Positions 43,179 to 52,569 of a stretch of 64,000 bases of DNA are shown here, piece by piece. Each line of letters opens with the position of its first letter. Positions within the stretch are counted from its first letter, which is position 1. Location of the stretch: positions 1 to 64,000 of the forward strand of contig JAPLKL010000067.1 of the NCBI GenBank assembly GCA_026388095.1, given 5' to 3'. The DNA comes from Elusimicrobiota bacterium. Its GTDB lineage: Bacteria; Elusimicrobiota; Elusimicrobia; UBA1565; UBA9628. The notes under the pieces are model-generated. The model was not told the DNA's origin and ran no database searches. It was given only the letters and a program-made list of their open reading frames with translations. The translations under genes were made by a program, and so were the position numbers.

Positions 43179-44216
43179 CTACTCCCGGATGTTGAGGACC
43201 GCGGCCTCGTAGACCGTGATGTTCTCCCGGACCTGGCCGTTGGCGCCCAGGATACAGTTGGAGAGGTGCACGTCCTGGCCCACGGTCACGTTGTCGAAGA
43301 GGATGCAGTGGTCGAGCTTCGCCTGGGCGCAGATCAGCGCCCGGTCTCCCACCACGGTGTAGGGCCCGATCTGGGCTCCGGCCTCGATGCGGCAGCCCTT
43401 GCCGATGAGGCAAGGGGCGCGCAGGACCGCCTTGGGGTCGATGGCGCTGCCGCCTTCGACCCAGACGCCTTTGCGCGCCTCGGTGCCTGGGATGTTGATG
43501 TGGATGTTGCGGTCCAGGGCGTCGATCTGGCAGCGCCGATACTCGGAGAGGTTCCCCACGTCGGTCCAGTAGCCCTTCCACTCGTAGGCGTAGATGGGCT
43601 TGCGCAGCTTCAGCAGCTTGGGCCAGAGCTCATGGCCGAAGTCGTAGACCTTGCCGCGCGGGATGAGGCGCAGGACCTCGGGCTCGAAGAGGTATATCCC
43701 GGTGTTGACCATGTTGGAGAATACGTCGCTCCAGAGCGGTTTCTCCTTGAAGCCCCGGATGCGGCCGGAAGGCCCCAGCAGGGTCACGCCGTAATCGAAG
43801 CGGGAATCCACGGCCTTGACCGCCATGGTGGCTAGGGACTTATGCTTGCGGTGGAAGGCCAGCATGGCCGTAAGGTCGATGTCCGAGAGGCCGTCTCCCG
43901 ACATCACGAAGAAGGGTCCGTCCTTGAGGAAGGGCTCGACCTTCTTGACCGCGCCCGCCGTGCCCATGAGCTTGGGCTCCGGGGAGTAGCGGATCTTGAG
44001 GCTCCAGCGCGAGCCGTCGCCGCAGTAGCCGCGCACCTGGTCGGCGTGGGCGAAGAGGTTGACCGCCACCTCTTTGATGCCGTGGCGCAGGAGGTTGTCC
44101 AGCACGTGGTGGATGACCGGCCGGTTGACCACCGGCACCATGGGCTTGGGGGTCTCATAGGTCAGGGGCCGCAGGCGCGTGCCCGCGCCGGCCGCCAACA
44201 CGATGGCTTTGACCAT
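43179..44216 (-). CDS. Nucleotidyltransferase with left-handed beta-helix (NDP-sugar pyrophosphorylase)
   Basis: 345 residues. N-terminal nucleotidyltransferase domain with AAGAGTRLRPLTYETPKPMVPV, GTAGAVKKVEPFL and GDGLSDIDL (metal Asp), then from about residue 255 a hexapeptide-repeat domain (LIGKGCRIEAGAQIGPYTVVG). It should join a nucleotide to a hexose-1-phosphate, with mannose-1-phosphate guanylyltransferase or glucose-1-phosphate thymidylyl/uridylyl transfer the main options. Last gene of a three-gene operon; starts 3 nt after the mutase stop. Confidence 0.88.
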   Translation of the reverse strand: MVKAIVLAAGAGTRLRPLTYETPKPMVPVVNRPVIHHVLDNLLRHGIKEVAVNLFAHADQVRGYCGDGSRWSLKIRYSPEPKLMGTAGAVKKVEPFLKDGPFFVMSGDGLSDIDLTAMLAFHRKHKSLATMAVKAVDSRFDYGVTLLGPSGRIRGFKEKPLWSDVFSNMVNTGIYLFEPEVLRLIPRGKVYDFGHELWPKLLKLRKPIYAYEWKGYWTDVGNLSEYRRCQIDALDRNIHINIPGTEARKGVWVEGGSAIDPKAVLRAPCLIGKGCRIEAGAQIGPYTVVGDRALICAQAKLDHCILFDNVTVGQDVHLSNCILGANGQVRENITVYEAAVLNIRE

Positions 44217-44219
44217 GGG

Positions 44220-45638
44220 CTAGGCCAAGGTGGGCCCGATCCACTTCTTGGCCAGTTCCAGGAGTTCGGCCGTGCGCTTGGCGGAGTCCGTCTCCGCGTA
44301 GACGCGCATGAGCGGTTCGGTGCCCGAGGGCCGCATGAGCAGCCATTGGTCGCCCGCCAGGATGATCTTCAGGCCGTCGATCTGGGACAAGGACTGGATC
44401 TCCGCGCCCAGGATCTTCTTGGGCAGCTTCTTGATCAGCTTAGCCGCGAAGGCCGCCTTGTCCAGCACCGGCTTGTGCAGGCGCAGGTCCAGGCGCTTGA
44501 AATGCGAGGCCCCGTACTTGGACTCGATCTCCTTCCAGAGCTGGGAGGTCGTGCGCCCCGACATCGCGAGCATCTCCAAGAGCAGCAGCGCGCTGCGCAG
44601 GCCGTCGCGCTCGGCCAAGCCGCCCTGCCAGCCGTACCCCCCGGACTCCTCGCCGCCGATGACCGCGCCGCCCGAGGCCAGGCGCTCGGCCACGTGCTTG
44701 AAGCCCACCGGCAACTCCTCGAACGGCAGGCCGTGAGCCTTGGCGATGCGCGCAGCGATGCAGCCTAAGGACACCGTCTGCACGATCTTGCCTTTGAGCT
44801 TCTTGCGCGAAAGGAGATGGTCCACGATCATGGGGAAGACCTGGCAGGGGGTCAGGTAGGTGCCGTTCTCGTCGACCACGCCCACGCGGTCCGCGTCGCC
44901 GTCCAGGGCGATGCCGATCACGGCCTTCTCCGCCTTGACCCGGGCGCAGAGCTCCTTGAGATTGTCCGCCACGGGCTCGGGGGGGAGGCCCCCGAAGAGC
45001 GGGTCGTGCTCGCAGTGCATGGCGATCAGGCGCGGGGAGGGCAGGACCTCCTCCAGGAGTCCGGCGGCCGAGCCGTAGAGATAGTCGATCACGAAGGGCT
45101 TCTTGAGCCGCGCCCGGATGATCGGGAGGTTCGCTTTCGCGCGCAGATACTGCAGATAGGCCTCCCGGCCCGACTTGGCCTTGATCTCGGTGGCGCGGGT
45201 GGGCTGGGTGCGGTCGAGGCAGGCCTCGATGGCCCCAGTCAAGGACTCCGGGGCGGTCTGGCCCGCGAACTTGATCTTGATCCCGTTGTAGGCGGCGGGG
45301 TTGTGGCTGGCCGTCACCACCACGCCCAGGCCCTTGCTGCGCTGGGTCAGCAGGCTCACCGCCGGCGTGGGCAAGGACTCGGCCAGGAACACGGCGCCCA
45401 GCTTGTTGCCCTCCAGGACCTTGACGATCTCGCGCGCGAAGGCCTCGGACTGGAAGCGGCGGTCGTAGCCCACCACCACGGGCGCGGCCCAGGGGGTCTT
45501 CTTGCGGTTGGCGGACTTGAGGATCTCGTCGTGCAGATGGTCGGCGATGGCCTGCGCCACGCGGCGCACGTTCTCGAAGGTGAAGTCGCGCGCCATGACT
45601 CCCCGCCAGCCGTCCGTCCCGAACCTGATGGTATCCAT
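44220..45638 (-). CDS. Phosphomannomutase/phosphoglucomutase
   Basis: 472 residues of the alpha-D-phosphohexomutase family. Start IRFGTDGWRG, phosphoserine loop VVTASHNP, metal loop DGDADRVG, sugar loop GGEESGGYG and phosphate loop MRPSGTEPLMRVY are all present in order. It makes hexose-1-phosphate for the two flanking nucleotidyltransferases. It starts 13 nt after the upstream gene's stop. Confidence 0.95.
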   Translation of the reverse strand: MDTIRFGTDGWRGVMARDFTFENVRRVAQAIADHLHDEILKSANRKKTPWAAPVVVGYDRRFQSEAFAREIVKVLEGNKLGAVFLAESLPTPAVSLLTQRSKGLGVVVTASHNPAAYNGIKIKFAGQTAPESLTGAIEACLDRTQPTRATEIKAKSGREAYLQYLRAKANLPIIRARLKKPFVIDYLYGSAAGLLEEVLPSPRLIAMHCEHDPLFGGLPPEPVADNLKELCARVKAEKAVIGIALDGDADRVGVVDENGTYLTPCQVFPMIVDHLLSRKKLKGKIVQTVSLGCIAARIAKAHGLPFEELPVGFKHVAERLASGGAVIGGEESGGYGWQGGLAERDGLRSALLLLEMLAMSGRTTSQLWKEIESKYGASHFKRLDLRLHKPVLDKAAFAAKLIKKLPKKILGAEIQSLSQIDGLKIILAGDQWLLMRPSGTEPLMRVYAETDSAKRTAELLELAKKWIGPTLA

Positions 45639-45651
45639 GGATCCTCCCGAA

Positions 45652-46713
45652 TCAGAACTGACTGAACGGCCGCAAGGTCGAGCCTCCCGCCAGGGCCGTG
45701 CCCGCAGACATCACGGCGTGGTGTCCGACGCGGCAGCGGGGGCCGACCACGCAGCCCTTGAGGGCCGCGCCGTCGCCGATGCGCGCGCCCGCCAGGACCA
45801 CGCAGTCCTCCAGCGCCGCCCCCTTGCCGATCTCGCAGCCCGCGCCCACGCAGACGCGCCGGGAGAAGCGCGCGAAGTCGGCCACGCGCACCCGGTCGCC
45901 CAGCACCGTGAGGCCTTCCCGGTCGAAGGTGAGCTCCCGCCCGAGACGCACGCCCCGGCCCGCGCGCAGGCCCGGGCGCCGATGCCCCGGCGGCAGGGGC
46001 AGGCGCGTCGCGCCGCCCAGGATGTCCAGGTGGACCTGGAGGTACTTGTCCACGGTCCCGATGTCCATCCAGTAGCCGCGGGAGACGTAGCCGAAAAGGC
46101 GGGCGCCGTCCTCGAGCAGGTGCGGGAACAGCGAGCGCTCCAAGGAGTAGTTGACTCCCGGCGGGATGCGCGCCACCACCGAGGGCTCGAAGAGATAGGC
46201 CCCCGCGTTGATGGTGTTGGTCACGATCTCGTCCCAGGAGGGTTTTTCCAGGAACCGGCGCACGCGCCCCGAGGGCTCGGTCTCGACCAGGCCGTAGAGC
46301 GTGGGGTCCTTGACCCGGGTCAGCGCGATGGAGAGGTCGGCGCGGTTGCGGCGGTGGAAGCGCAGGAAGGCGGTCACGTCGAGCGTGTGGAGCACGTCGC
46401 CGTTCAAGACCAGGACGGTCTGCCCGATATGCGGCTGGGCGTTCTTGACCGCGCCGCCCGTGCCCAGGGGCCGGCGTTCGTGGACGTAGCGCAGGCGCAG
46501 GCCGCGCCCGCGGCCGTCGCCGAGCATGCGATGGAACCAGGCCGGCTTGTAGGCGGTGCACAGCACGATGTCGCGCACGCCGTGCCGCTTGAGCACGTCG
46601 AACTGGTACTCCAGGAACGGGCGGTTGACCACGGGCAACAGCGGCTTGGGGAAATCGCAGGTGAAAGGCCGCAGCCGCGTCCCGGCCCCTCCGATCAGGA
46701 TCAAGGCGATCAT
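45652..46713 (-). CDS. Second NDP-sugar nucleotidyltransferase
   Basis: 353 residues. N-terminal motif LIGGAGTRLRPFTCDFPKPLLPV, GTGGAVKNAQPHI and the metal Asp in LNGDVL mark a mannose-1-phosphate guanylyltransferase-like domain; the C-terminal part (about residues 235-353) is a left-handed beta-helix with hexapeptide repeats. First gene of the operon. It and the downstream paralogue are only distantly alike, so two different nucleotide sugars are likely. Confidence 0.88.
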   Translation of the reverse strand: MIALILIGGAGTRLRPFTCDFPKPLLPVVNRPFLEYQFDVLKRHGVRDIVLCTAYKPAWFHRMLGDGRGRGLRLRYVHERRPLGTGGAVKNAQPHIGQTVLVLNGDVLHTLDVTAFLRFHRRNRADLSIALTRVKDPTLYGLVETEPSGRVRRFLEKPSWDEIVTNTINAGAYLFEPSVVARIPPGVNYSLERSLFPHLLEDGARLFGYVSRGYWMDIGTVDKYLQVHLDILGGATRLPLPPGHRRPGLRAGRGVRLGRELTFDREGLTVLGDRVRVADFARFSRRVCVGAGCEIGKGAALEDCVVLAGARIGDGAALKGCVVGPRCRVGHHAVMSAGTALAGGSTLRPFSQF

Positions 46714-46746
46714 AGTGGTTTAGGCTGGCGAATTGTACAAAAAATA

Positions 46747-46760
46747 TATACTAGGGGCCT
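46747..46760 (+). promoter_or_regulatory. Probable leaderless promoter of GT gene
   Basis: TATACT at 46747-46752 lies 8 nt before the ATG at 46761, in an A/T-rich stretch. The divergent operon starts 47 bp away. Confidence 0.5.
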
Positions 46761-48890
46761 ATGGATGATGCGCGCCCGTCTCCCCGGGCCTTGGCTCTGA
46801 GCCTGGTCGGCTTGGCCTTCTTCCTGTCCTGGCAGGCCCTGGCTCTGCGCTCGTATATGCGGGCCGACGCCCAGCCGCCCGCGTGGGAGCCGGCGGCCAA
46901 CCTGCAGGCCGCCCTGGACTTGCGGGAGGCCGCCCCGGCGCAGGGCTGGGCCGCTCTGTCCCATGCCGCGCCCGAGGCGCGGGCGGCCGCCGCGCCGCCG
47001 CTCTATCTCATGCTGCTGGGGCGCTTCTGCACCGGCCCCGACCCCGCGGGGGCCGGTCTTTGGCTCAACTGGTTCTATCTGGCCCTGCTGAGCATCGCGG
47101 TCTTCGGCATCGCCTGGCACTTCCGTCCTGACGAGACCGCGCTCTTGTCCGCGGTCATCCTGGCGGGGTCGCCGGCCCTGCAGGAGCTGCTGCACACGCA
47201 GGTCGCGGACTTGGCGCTCGTGGCCGTGACCGCGGCGGGCTATTGGGCTCTGCTGCGCAGCGACGAGTTCCGCAAGTGGCCCGCCTCCTTGGCCTTCGGG
47301 GCCGTCTTCGCGGCGGGGATGCTGCATGGCTGGAGCTTCGCCTCCTACTTCCTGCCGGTCCTTTACATGGGCTTGCGGGCCCTGTACCGGCCGAGCAGCC
47401 GGCTCAAGGTCCTGGCCGCGGCCGCGGTGGCCTGGGCCGGGTTCTTACCCTGGTACGCGGCGCACCTTCCGGCCTTGCTGGTGAGGGTGCTGCAGTCTTC
47501 GGGCATCTCCTTGAGCGCGCTGTGGCAGGGCGGGGCCATCCTGGGCTATCTCGTTCCGATGGCCAACGGCCTGGGTGCGCCGTTCTTCGCCTTCGCTTTG
47601 GCGGGCCTGTGCGTCCCGCAGTTCCGACGCAACTGGCACCGCGGCTGGGTGCTGGTGGCGTGGTTCGTCGCGTCCTATCTGCTTTGGTGCCTGGCGCCGG
47701 ACCCCCAACTGCGCTGCCTCATCCCCTGCCTGCCGGCTTTGGTCGTGGCGGGCCTGGGCGCTTGGCCACGAGCTTTGGTCTGGGTCCTGGCGCTGGTGCA
47801 GCTTTTCACCATGGTCAACTTCACTTCGGGGATGCTCTCGACGATCACCATCCCTCTGCCCACCGCCAGAATCCTGCTCTTCCCGAGCCAGCCTCCGCTC
47901 CGTCAGGACTGGGGCGTCGACGAGATCCTGCGCGAGGCCCAACTGCGCCGCGACCCGCAGCAAGCGTTCTCCGACCTTACGTTGGTGGCCAACTCCGCGC
48001 GCTTCAACCAGACCACCTTCGAGTGGGAGGCCCGCCGGCTCGGGATCGCCGGGGTGCACATCCGCCAGCCCGGCATGCGGCTGTGCGAGTTGTCCGAATT
48101 CCTGCTGCTCAAGGACGGCCCCTGGAAGACGGCCGGCGCCCGCGGACCGCAGCTCCCGGAAGCGGTCAAGACCATCAAAGACCCGGAGGGCTGGTTCTCG
48201 GCCGCCTACGCGGAGGTCCGGCGCTGGCCCCTGCCCGACGATTCCTCGGCCGTGCTCTTCCAGCAGAAGCGCCGCGCCAAGCCGCCCGTGCCGGCGGGCC
48301 GGTACCGCTACCAGTTCTACACCTCGGGACAGTTCGAGGTCACGGATCTGGTCATCGAGTTCGGAGGCTGGGATGCGCAGCGGTCCGTGTTCCGCTGGGC
48401 CAAGGCCTCCGCCGCGGAGGTCCGCGCGGGCGGCCTGCGCGTCGCGGGCGTGCAGGCGGAGCTGGAGGACCTGTTGTTCCAGCCGATCTACGAGCACGGG
48501 TCCAACACCTGGGGCGACGTCCGCTTCCTCAAGCTGGGAAAGCTGCGCATCAATTCCCTGCGGGTCGATCGCGAGTCCACGCGGGCGTTTCTGGAGGGAC
48601 GCTTCCCGGGCCTGCGCATCTCGGGGCTGGAGCTGGACCAGACGGCGCGGCTGCGCGGCCGGCTGGGCAATATCCAGGTCGGCGCGGAGGCCTCCGTGCG
48701 CCTCGAGACCTCGCCGCCCGCGCTGCGCATCGAGATCATCAACGCCCAGTCCGGGGCGAACCAGCTGCCGGGTTTCTTCCTGGCGCCCTTCCGGACCTTC
48801 CGGAGGCCGCTGACGCCCACCACCGAGACCCCCTTCGCCATCGAGCTTCCGGGGCTGACGCTCTCCAACGGCTGGCTGTCGATCCCTTAG
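46761..48890 (+). CDS. GT-C type membrane glycosyltransferase-like protein
   Basis: 709 residues. The first 370 residues hold ten or so hydrophobic segments in the layout of PMT/ArnT-like (GT39/GT83) enzymes, with an acidic site early on (YMRADAQPPAW) and LIPCLPALVVAGLGAWP. The C-terminal 230 residues form a soluble, beta-rich domain with EVTDLVIEFGGWD and repeated R.S.LE strands, possibly extracytoplasmic. Predicted to move a sugar from a lipid carrier to an acceptor outside the inner membrane. Confidence 0.7.
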   Translation: MDDARPSPRALALSLVGLAFFLSWQALALRSYMRADAQPPAWEPAANLQAALDLREAAPAQGWAALSHAAPEARAAAAPPLYLMLLGRFCTGPDPAGAGLWLNWFYLALLSIAVFGIAWHFRPDETALLSAVILAGSPALQELLHTQVADLALVAVTAAGYWALLRSDEFRKWPASLAFGAVFAAGMLHGWSFASYFLPVLYMGLRALYRPSSRLKVLAAAAVAWAGFLPWYAAHLPALLVRVLQSSGISLSALWQGGAILGYLVPMANGLGAPFFAFALAGLCVPQFRRNWHRGWVLVAWFVASYLLWCLAPDPQLRCLIPCLPALVVAGLGAWPRALVWVLALVQLFTMVNFTSGMLSTITIPLPTARILLFPSQPPLRQDWGVDEILREAQLRRDPQQAFSDLTLVANSARFNQTTFEWEARRLGIAGVHIRQPGMRLCELSEFLLLKDGPWKTAGARGPQLPEAVKTIKDPEGWFSAAYAEVRRWPLPDDSSAVLFQQKRRAKPPVPAGRYRYQFYTSGQFEVTDLVIEFGGWDAQRSVFRWAKASAAEVRAGGLRVAGVQAELEDLLFQPIYEHGSNTWGDVRFLKLGKLRINSLRVDRESTRAFLEGRFPGLRISGLELDQTARLRGRLGNIQVGAEASVRLETSPPALRIEIINAQSGANQLPGFFLAPFRTFRRPLTPTTETPFAIELPGLTLSNGWLSIP

Positions 48891-48915
48891 GGTCGGGCGC
48901 GGCTGCGCTGAACCG

Positions 48916-50385
48916 TCAGCGCAGCCGGAAGATCAGCAGGCCGTCCTGGTCGTAGGCGACCGGGAAGCGGGCATAGAACCGCCGCGCCGTCTCCCCTTCC
49001 CGGTCCTGGAAGGGGCCGGATTTCGGCGCGAAGAAAAAGCGCGCCCCGGCGGCGATGCGCCGATCCAGCTCGGCCCATGCGGCGGCGGGGTCCCCCTCGA
49101 TCCCGACCCCCCAGCCCCGGCGATGCAGATAGAAGAGGAACAGCGGCAAATGGACCGAGTTGCACAGGAAGAGGTCGTCCGGCGCGCTGACGCGATCCGC
49201 GGCCGCCGCGGCTCGTACCAGCGCGGGAGAGCCGATGCTGTACCAGCGCCGGATGCGCAGCACGCTGTAGACCGGCATGCCGGCCACGAGGAGGGCCAGG
49301 CCCGCCAGGGCCCACGCCTTGGGGCGCGGGCGCAGCGCCGAGGCCTTCTCGCGCAGGAGGAGCAGGCCCGCGCCCATGAAGGCCGCGTTGACCGGCGCCC
49401 AGGGCAGGGAGGTGTATTCATGGTCGAAGGTATAGGAGCCGCCCGCGACCAGGCTCAAGCCGAATGCCGCGAACCAGGCCTCGTAGAAGAACAGCCGCCG
49501 CCGCATGAAGAGTACGGCTCCGGCGGCCAGCGGCAGGAGGCCCAGGTGGGTGGCGCAGAGCTCCGGGAATCGCGAGATGAACTGCCGCGGGATATAGTGG
49601 AGCTTGTAGTTCAGCAAGGCCCCGAACTCCCCCGGCTTCGAGGGGATGACGAAGGTCCCGGTGCTGGCGTGCTTGTACCAGGCGGCGGTCCCGGCTAAGG
49701 CCAGCCCAAAGGCCGCCCAGCCGCGCAGGTCGCGCCAGAACGAGCGCCCCAGCCGCTCCCAGGAGAGCCAGGCCAGGGGGGCGAACAGATAGACGTAGGG
49801 GAGCTTGAGCGAGACGGCCAGGAAGGCGGCCAGCGTCGCGGCCGCCCAGTGCGCCCAAGGGCGCGCGGGTCCGAGGGCGAGGCGCCAATGATAGAAGGCC
49901 GCGACCGTGGCGCACAGCGCCATGGCCTCGGGCTGCACGGTCCGGCCGAAAAAGATCTCGATGGGCAGGAAGGAGAACAGGATCCCGGCGTAGAGCGCGG
50001 CCTCGCGGCCGAGGTCCTCCTCCAGGAGCAGGAACAGATAGACGGCGGTCAGCGCCGAGAAGGCTGTCGCGAGCAGGCGCCCCCACAGCTCGCCGAGGCC
50101 GGCCAGGGGCCAGAGCAGGGCGGTCAGCCAGCTGAAGAGGGGGAATTCCGTCGCCGCCAAGCCGCGGTAGGGGCCGGCCCAGTCGATCTGGGGGCAGAGC
50201 AGGCGCATGCCGTTCTCATGGAAATTGCGCGCCAGCGTAGCCGTGTAGCTCTGGCGCCAATAATGCACGTCCGCGAGGGGCGAGGAGATCCCTTTGAGAT
50301 GCATCACCACGGACAGGGCCGCGACCAAGGCCAGGCCCAGCGCGCGGCCGCGCCAGGCGGGGGACGATCCGTTCCTTGATGGCAT
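48916..50385 (-). CDS. Glycosyltransferase family 39-like membrane protein
   Basis: 489 residues and about ten hydrophobic segments. The first loop ADVHYWRQSYTATLARNFHENGM corresponds to the catalytic region of GT39/ArnT-type dolichyl- or undecaprenyl-linked transferases. The C-terminal 100 residues (FLCNSVHLPLFLFYLHRRGWG) are soluble. GAGG lies 5 nt before the ATG at 50385. TATAAT on the minus strand (about 50405-50410) lies 19 nt upstream and interleaves with the divergent htrA promoter. Confidence 0.82.
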   Translation of the reverse strand: MPSRNGSSPAWRGRALGLALVAALSVVMHLKGISSPLADVHYWRQSYTATLARNFHENGMRLLCPQIDWAGPYRGLAATEFPLFSWLTALLWPLAGLGELWGRLLATAFSALTAVYLFLLLEEDLGREAALYAGILFSFLPIEIFFGRTVQPEAMALCATVAAFYHWRLALGPARPWAHWAAATLAAFLAVSLKLPYVYLFAPLAWLSWERLGRSFWRDLRGWAAFGLALAGTAAWYKHASTGTFVIPSKPGEFGALLNYKLHYIPRQFISRFPELCATHLGLLPLAAGAVLFMRRRLFFYEAWFAAFGLSLVAGGSYTFDHEYTSLPWAPVNAAFMGAGLLLLREKASALRPRPKAWALAGLALLVAGMPVYSVLRIRRWYSIGSPALVRAAAAADRVSAPDDLFLCNSVHLPLFLFYLHRRGWGVGIEGDPAAAWAELDRRIAAGARFFFAPKSGPFQDREGETARRFYARFPVAYDQDGLLIFRLR

Positions 50386-50404
50386 AGACCTCAAAGGGGC
50401 CGCA

Positions 50405-50423
50405 ATTATATAAAATTGACCTG
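50405..50423. promoter_or_regulatory. Overlapping divergent promoters of GT39 gene and htrA-like gene
   Basis: AATTATATAAAATT is nearly palindromic. Read left it gives TATAAT for the GT39 gene; read right it gives TAAAAT at 50411-50416, 7 nt before the protease ATG. One bound polymerase would exclude the other. Confidence 0.55.
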
Positions 50424-51455
50424 ATGAGACGATCCGCGGCCCTCGCCGTCATCCTGTCCCTGGCGGCCTCCCCGCTGGGCGCGGCTCTCAACCCCGAGGA
50501 GCAGAACACCATCGCGGTCTTCAAGTCGGCCGCCCCCGCGGTCGTGTTCGTCACCAACATCGCGGTGCGGCAGGACTTCTACATGGACGAGTTCGCCATC
50601 CCCCAGGGCAGCGGCTCGGGCTTCGTCTGGGACGACGCCGGGCACATCGTCACGAACTACCACGTGGTGGCCGGCGGCGACGCCTTCCTGGTGACGCTCA
50701 AGGACCACACCGAGCTGCAGGCCGAGCTGGTGGGGGTGGAGAAGCGCAAGGACATCGCCGTCCTGCGCGTGAAGGCGGCCCCGGGCAAGATCTTCCCCCT
50801 GGCCCTGGGCGACTCCGGCCGCCTGCAGGTCGGCCAGAAGACGCTCGCCATCGGCAACCCTTTCGGCTTGGACAACACCCTGACCACGGGCATCGTCAGC
50901 GCGTTGGGCCGCCAGGTGCGCAGCGTCGCGGGCGTCCCCATCCGCGATATGATCCAGACCGACGCGGCCATCAACCCCGGCAACTCGGGCGGGCCGCTGC
51001 TGGACTCGGACGGCCGGCTCATCGGGATGAACATGATGATCTACTCTCCCAGCGGGGCCAGCGCCGGCATCGGCTTCGCCGTCCCGGTCGACATCATCAA
51101 GAGGGTCGTGCCCCAGATCATCAAGCACGGCCATGCGGCCCAGCCCGGCATCGGCATCTCGGTGCTGCGCGACGACCAGACGCTCCAGCTCCTGGGCCAG
51201 GCCGACGGCGTGGTCGTGCGCGACGTGGAGCCGGGGCTGCCCGCGGACCTGGCCGGAGTGCGCGGCCTGCGCGCCTCCCGGGGGCGGCTCGTGCTGGGCG
51301 ACATCATCGTGGGCATGGACGGCCAGCCGGTCAAGGACTACGACGACCTTTACAACGCCTTCGACCGGCACAAGGTCGGAGACCTGGTCGAGTTCGCGCT
51401 CTTGCGCGGCGGCAAGAAGCGCGCGGTCCAGATCGAACTGGTCGACGTGTTCTAG
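50424..51455 (+). CDS. HtrA/DegS-like periplasmic serine protease with one PDZ domain
   Basis: 343 residues. Signal peptide (1-21). Trypsin-like catalytic triad H80 (TNYHVV), D110 (KRKDIAVL) and S188 (NPGNSGGPL). One PDZ domain from about residue 245 (GIGISVLRDD...GDIIVGMDGQPVKDYDDLYN). The single PDZ resembles DegS or HhoA rather than two-PDZ DegP. It degrades misfolded envelope proteins or senses stress. Starts lptF two bases later (GTG), so it is in the same operon as the LPS exporters. Confidence 0.95.
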   Translation: MRRSAALAVILSLAASPLGAALNPEEQNTIAVFKSAAPAVVFVTNIAVRQDFYMDEFAIPQGSGSGFVWDDAGHIVTNYHVVAGGDAFLVTLKDHTELQAELVGVEKRKDIAVLRVKAAPGKIFPLALGDSGRLQVGQKTLAIGNPFGLDNTLTTGIVSALGRQVRSVAGVPIRDMIQTDAAINPGNSGGPLLDSDGRLIGMNMMIYSPSGASAGIGFAVPVDIIKRVVPQIIKHGHAAQPGIGISVLRDDQTLQLLGQADGVVVRDVEPGLPADLAGVRGLRASRGRLVLGDIIVGMDGQPVKDYDDLYNAFDRHKVGDLVEFALLRGGKKRAVQIELVDVF

Positions 51456-51456
51456 C

Positions 51457-52569
51457 GTGCTCGGGACCCTCGAAGCCCCACTGCGCATCCTGCCCCGCTA
51501 CTGCCTGCGGCTTTTCGCCCCGGTCTTCCTGCTGTGCCTGAGCGTGTTCACGGGCGTCCTGCTCATGAACAACTTCCTGCGGCTCTTCAACATGGCGCTG
51601 CTCAAGGGCATCTCCCTGTTCTGGATCCTGGGCTGCTTCTTCCGGCTCTTGCCGTATTTCCTGAGCCTGGCCCTGCCCATGGCCTTCCTGGTGGCCACGA
51701 TGGTGACCTTGGGCCAGCTCAGCGAGCAGGGCGAGATCACGGCTCTGCGCGCCTCGGGGTTCTCGTTCTGGGACTTGACCTGGCCCTTCTTGGCCATGGC
51801 CGCGGCCTGCAGCGCAGCGCTCTTCCTGCTCAATCACAAGATCGCCCCGGAGGGTTTCCATTCCTTCCGCAAGCAGTACACGATCGCCGCCCAGCAGGTC
51901 TCGAAGGTCGAGCTGCAGCCGGGCTCGTTCCTGCGCCTGGGCCCCTGGAAGCTCTACGCGCGCAAGGCCGACCCCGACACCGGGCGCCTGGAGGGCGTCT
52001 ACTTGGTGCGCGCCAACGCCAAGGACGCGGGCCTGCGCGTGAGCGCCCGTGAGGGTTTGCTCACCATAACGCCGGGCAAGTCGCTGGACCTGAGGCTCGA
52101 GCAGGGCGTCCTGCAGCTGCCCAACAAGGAGCCGGAGCGGTTCACCGCGGGCCGCTTCAGCCGCTACCGCCTGAGCGTGCCCGTGGCGGGGACCCCGGAG
52201 GGACGGGAATCGCTCGACATCCCGGAGATCACTTCCGCGCAGCTGCGCGAGGGCATCGCCGAGCCGGGCCGCGACGCGCAGTCCCGCAACGAATACCGGG
52301 TGGAACTGGCCATGCGCAGCGCCGTGGCCCTGGCTCCCTTCGTCTTCTTCTGGATCGCGGCGCCCCTGGGCCTGCGCTTCCAGCGCCACAGCCGCGGTCT
52401 GGGATTCGCGGCGAGCCTGCTGGTGCTCATGGCCTACTATGGCCTGGTGGCGGTGGGCGTGGGCATCGGGCGCCGCAACGACCGGTTCTCCCGGTCCGCT
52501 CCCTGGCTGGCCGACGTCGCGGCCCTGGCCTTGGGCGCGGTCTTGACCCGGAGGGTGGTGTCGCGATGA
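51457..52569 (+). CDS. lptF: LptF/LptG-family permease, first copy
   Basis: 370 residues with six membrane helices, three at each end around a periplasmic beta-rich domain. NNFLRLFNMALLKGIS and LSLALPMAFLVATMVTLGQLSEQGEITALRASGFS are the standard family segments. With LptG and LptB it extracts lipopolysaccharide from the inner membrane. GTG start 1 nt after the htrA stop; an upstream start would run into the protease. Stop overlaps lptG by ATGA. Confidence 0.93.
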   Translation: MLGTLEAPLRILPRYCLRLFAPVFLLCLSVFTGVLLMNNFLRLFNMALLKGISLFWILGCFFRLLPYFLSLALPMAFLVATMVTLGQLSEQGEITALRASGFSFWDLTWPFLAMAAACSAALFLLNHKIAPEGFHSFRKQYTIAAQQVSKVELQPGSFLRLGPWKLYARKADPDTGRLEGVYLVRANAKDAGLRVSAREGLLTITPGKSLDLRLEQGVLQLPNKEPERFTAGRFSRYRLSVPVAGTPEGRESLDIPEITSAQLREGIAEPGRDAQSRNEYRVELAMRSAVALAPFVFFWIAAPLGLRFQRHSRGLGFAASLLVLMAYYGLVAVGVGIGRRNDRFSRSAPWLADVAALALGAVLTRRVVSR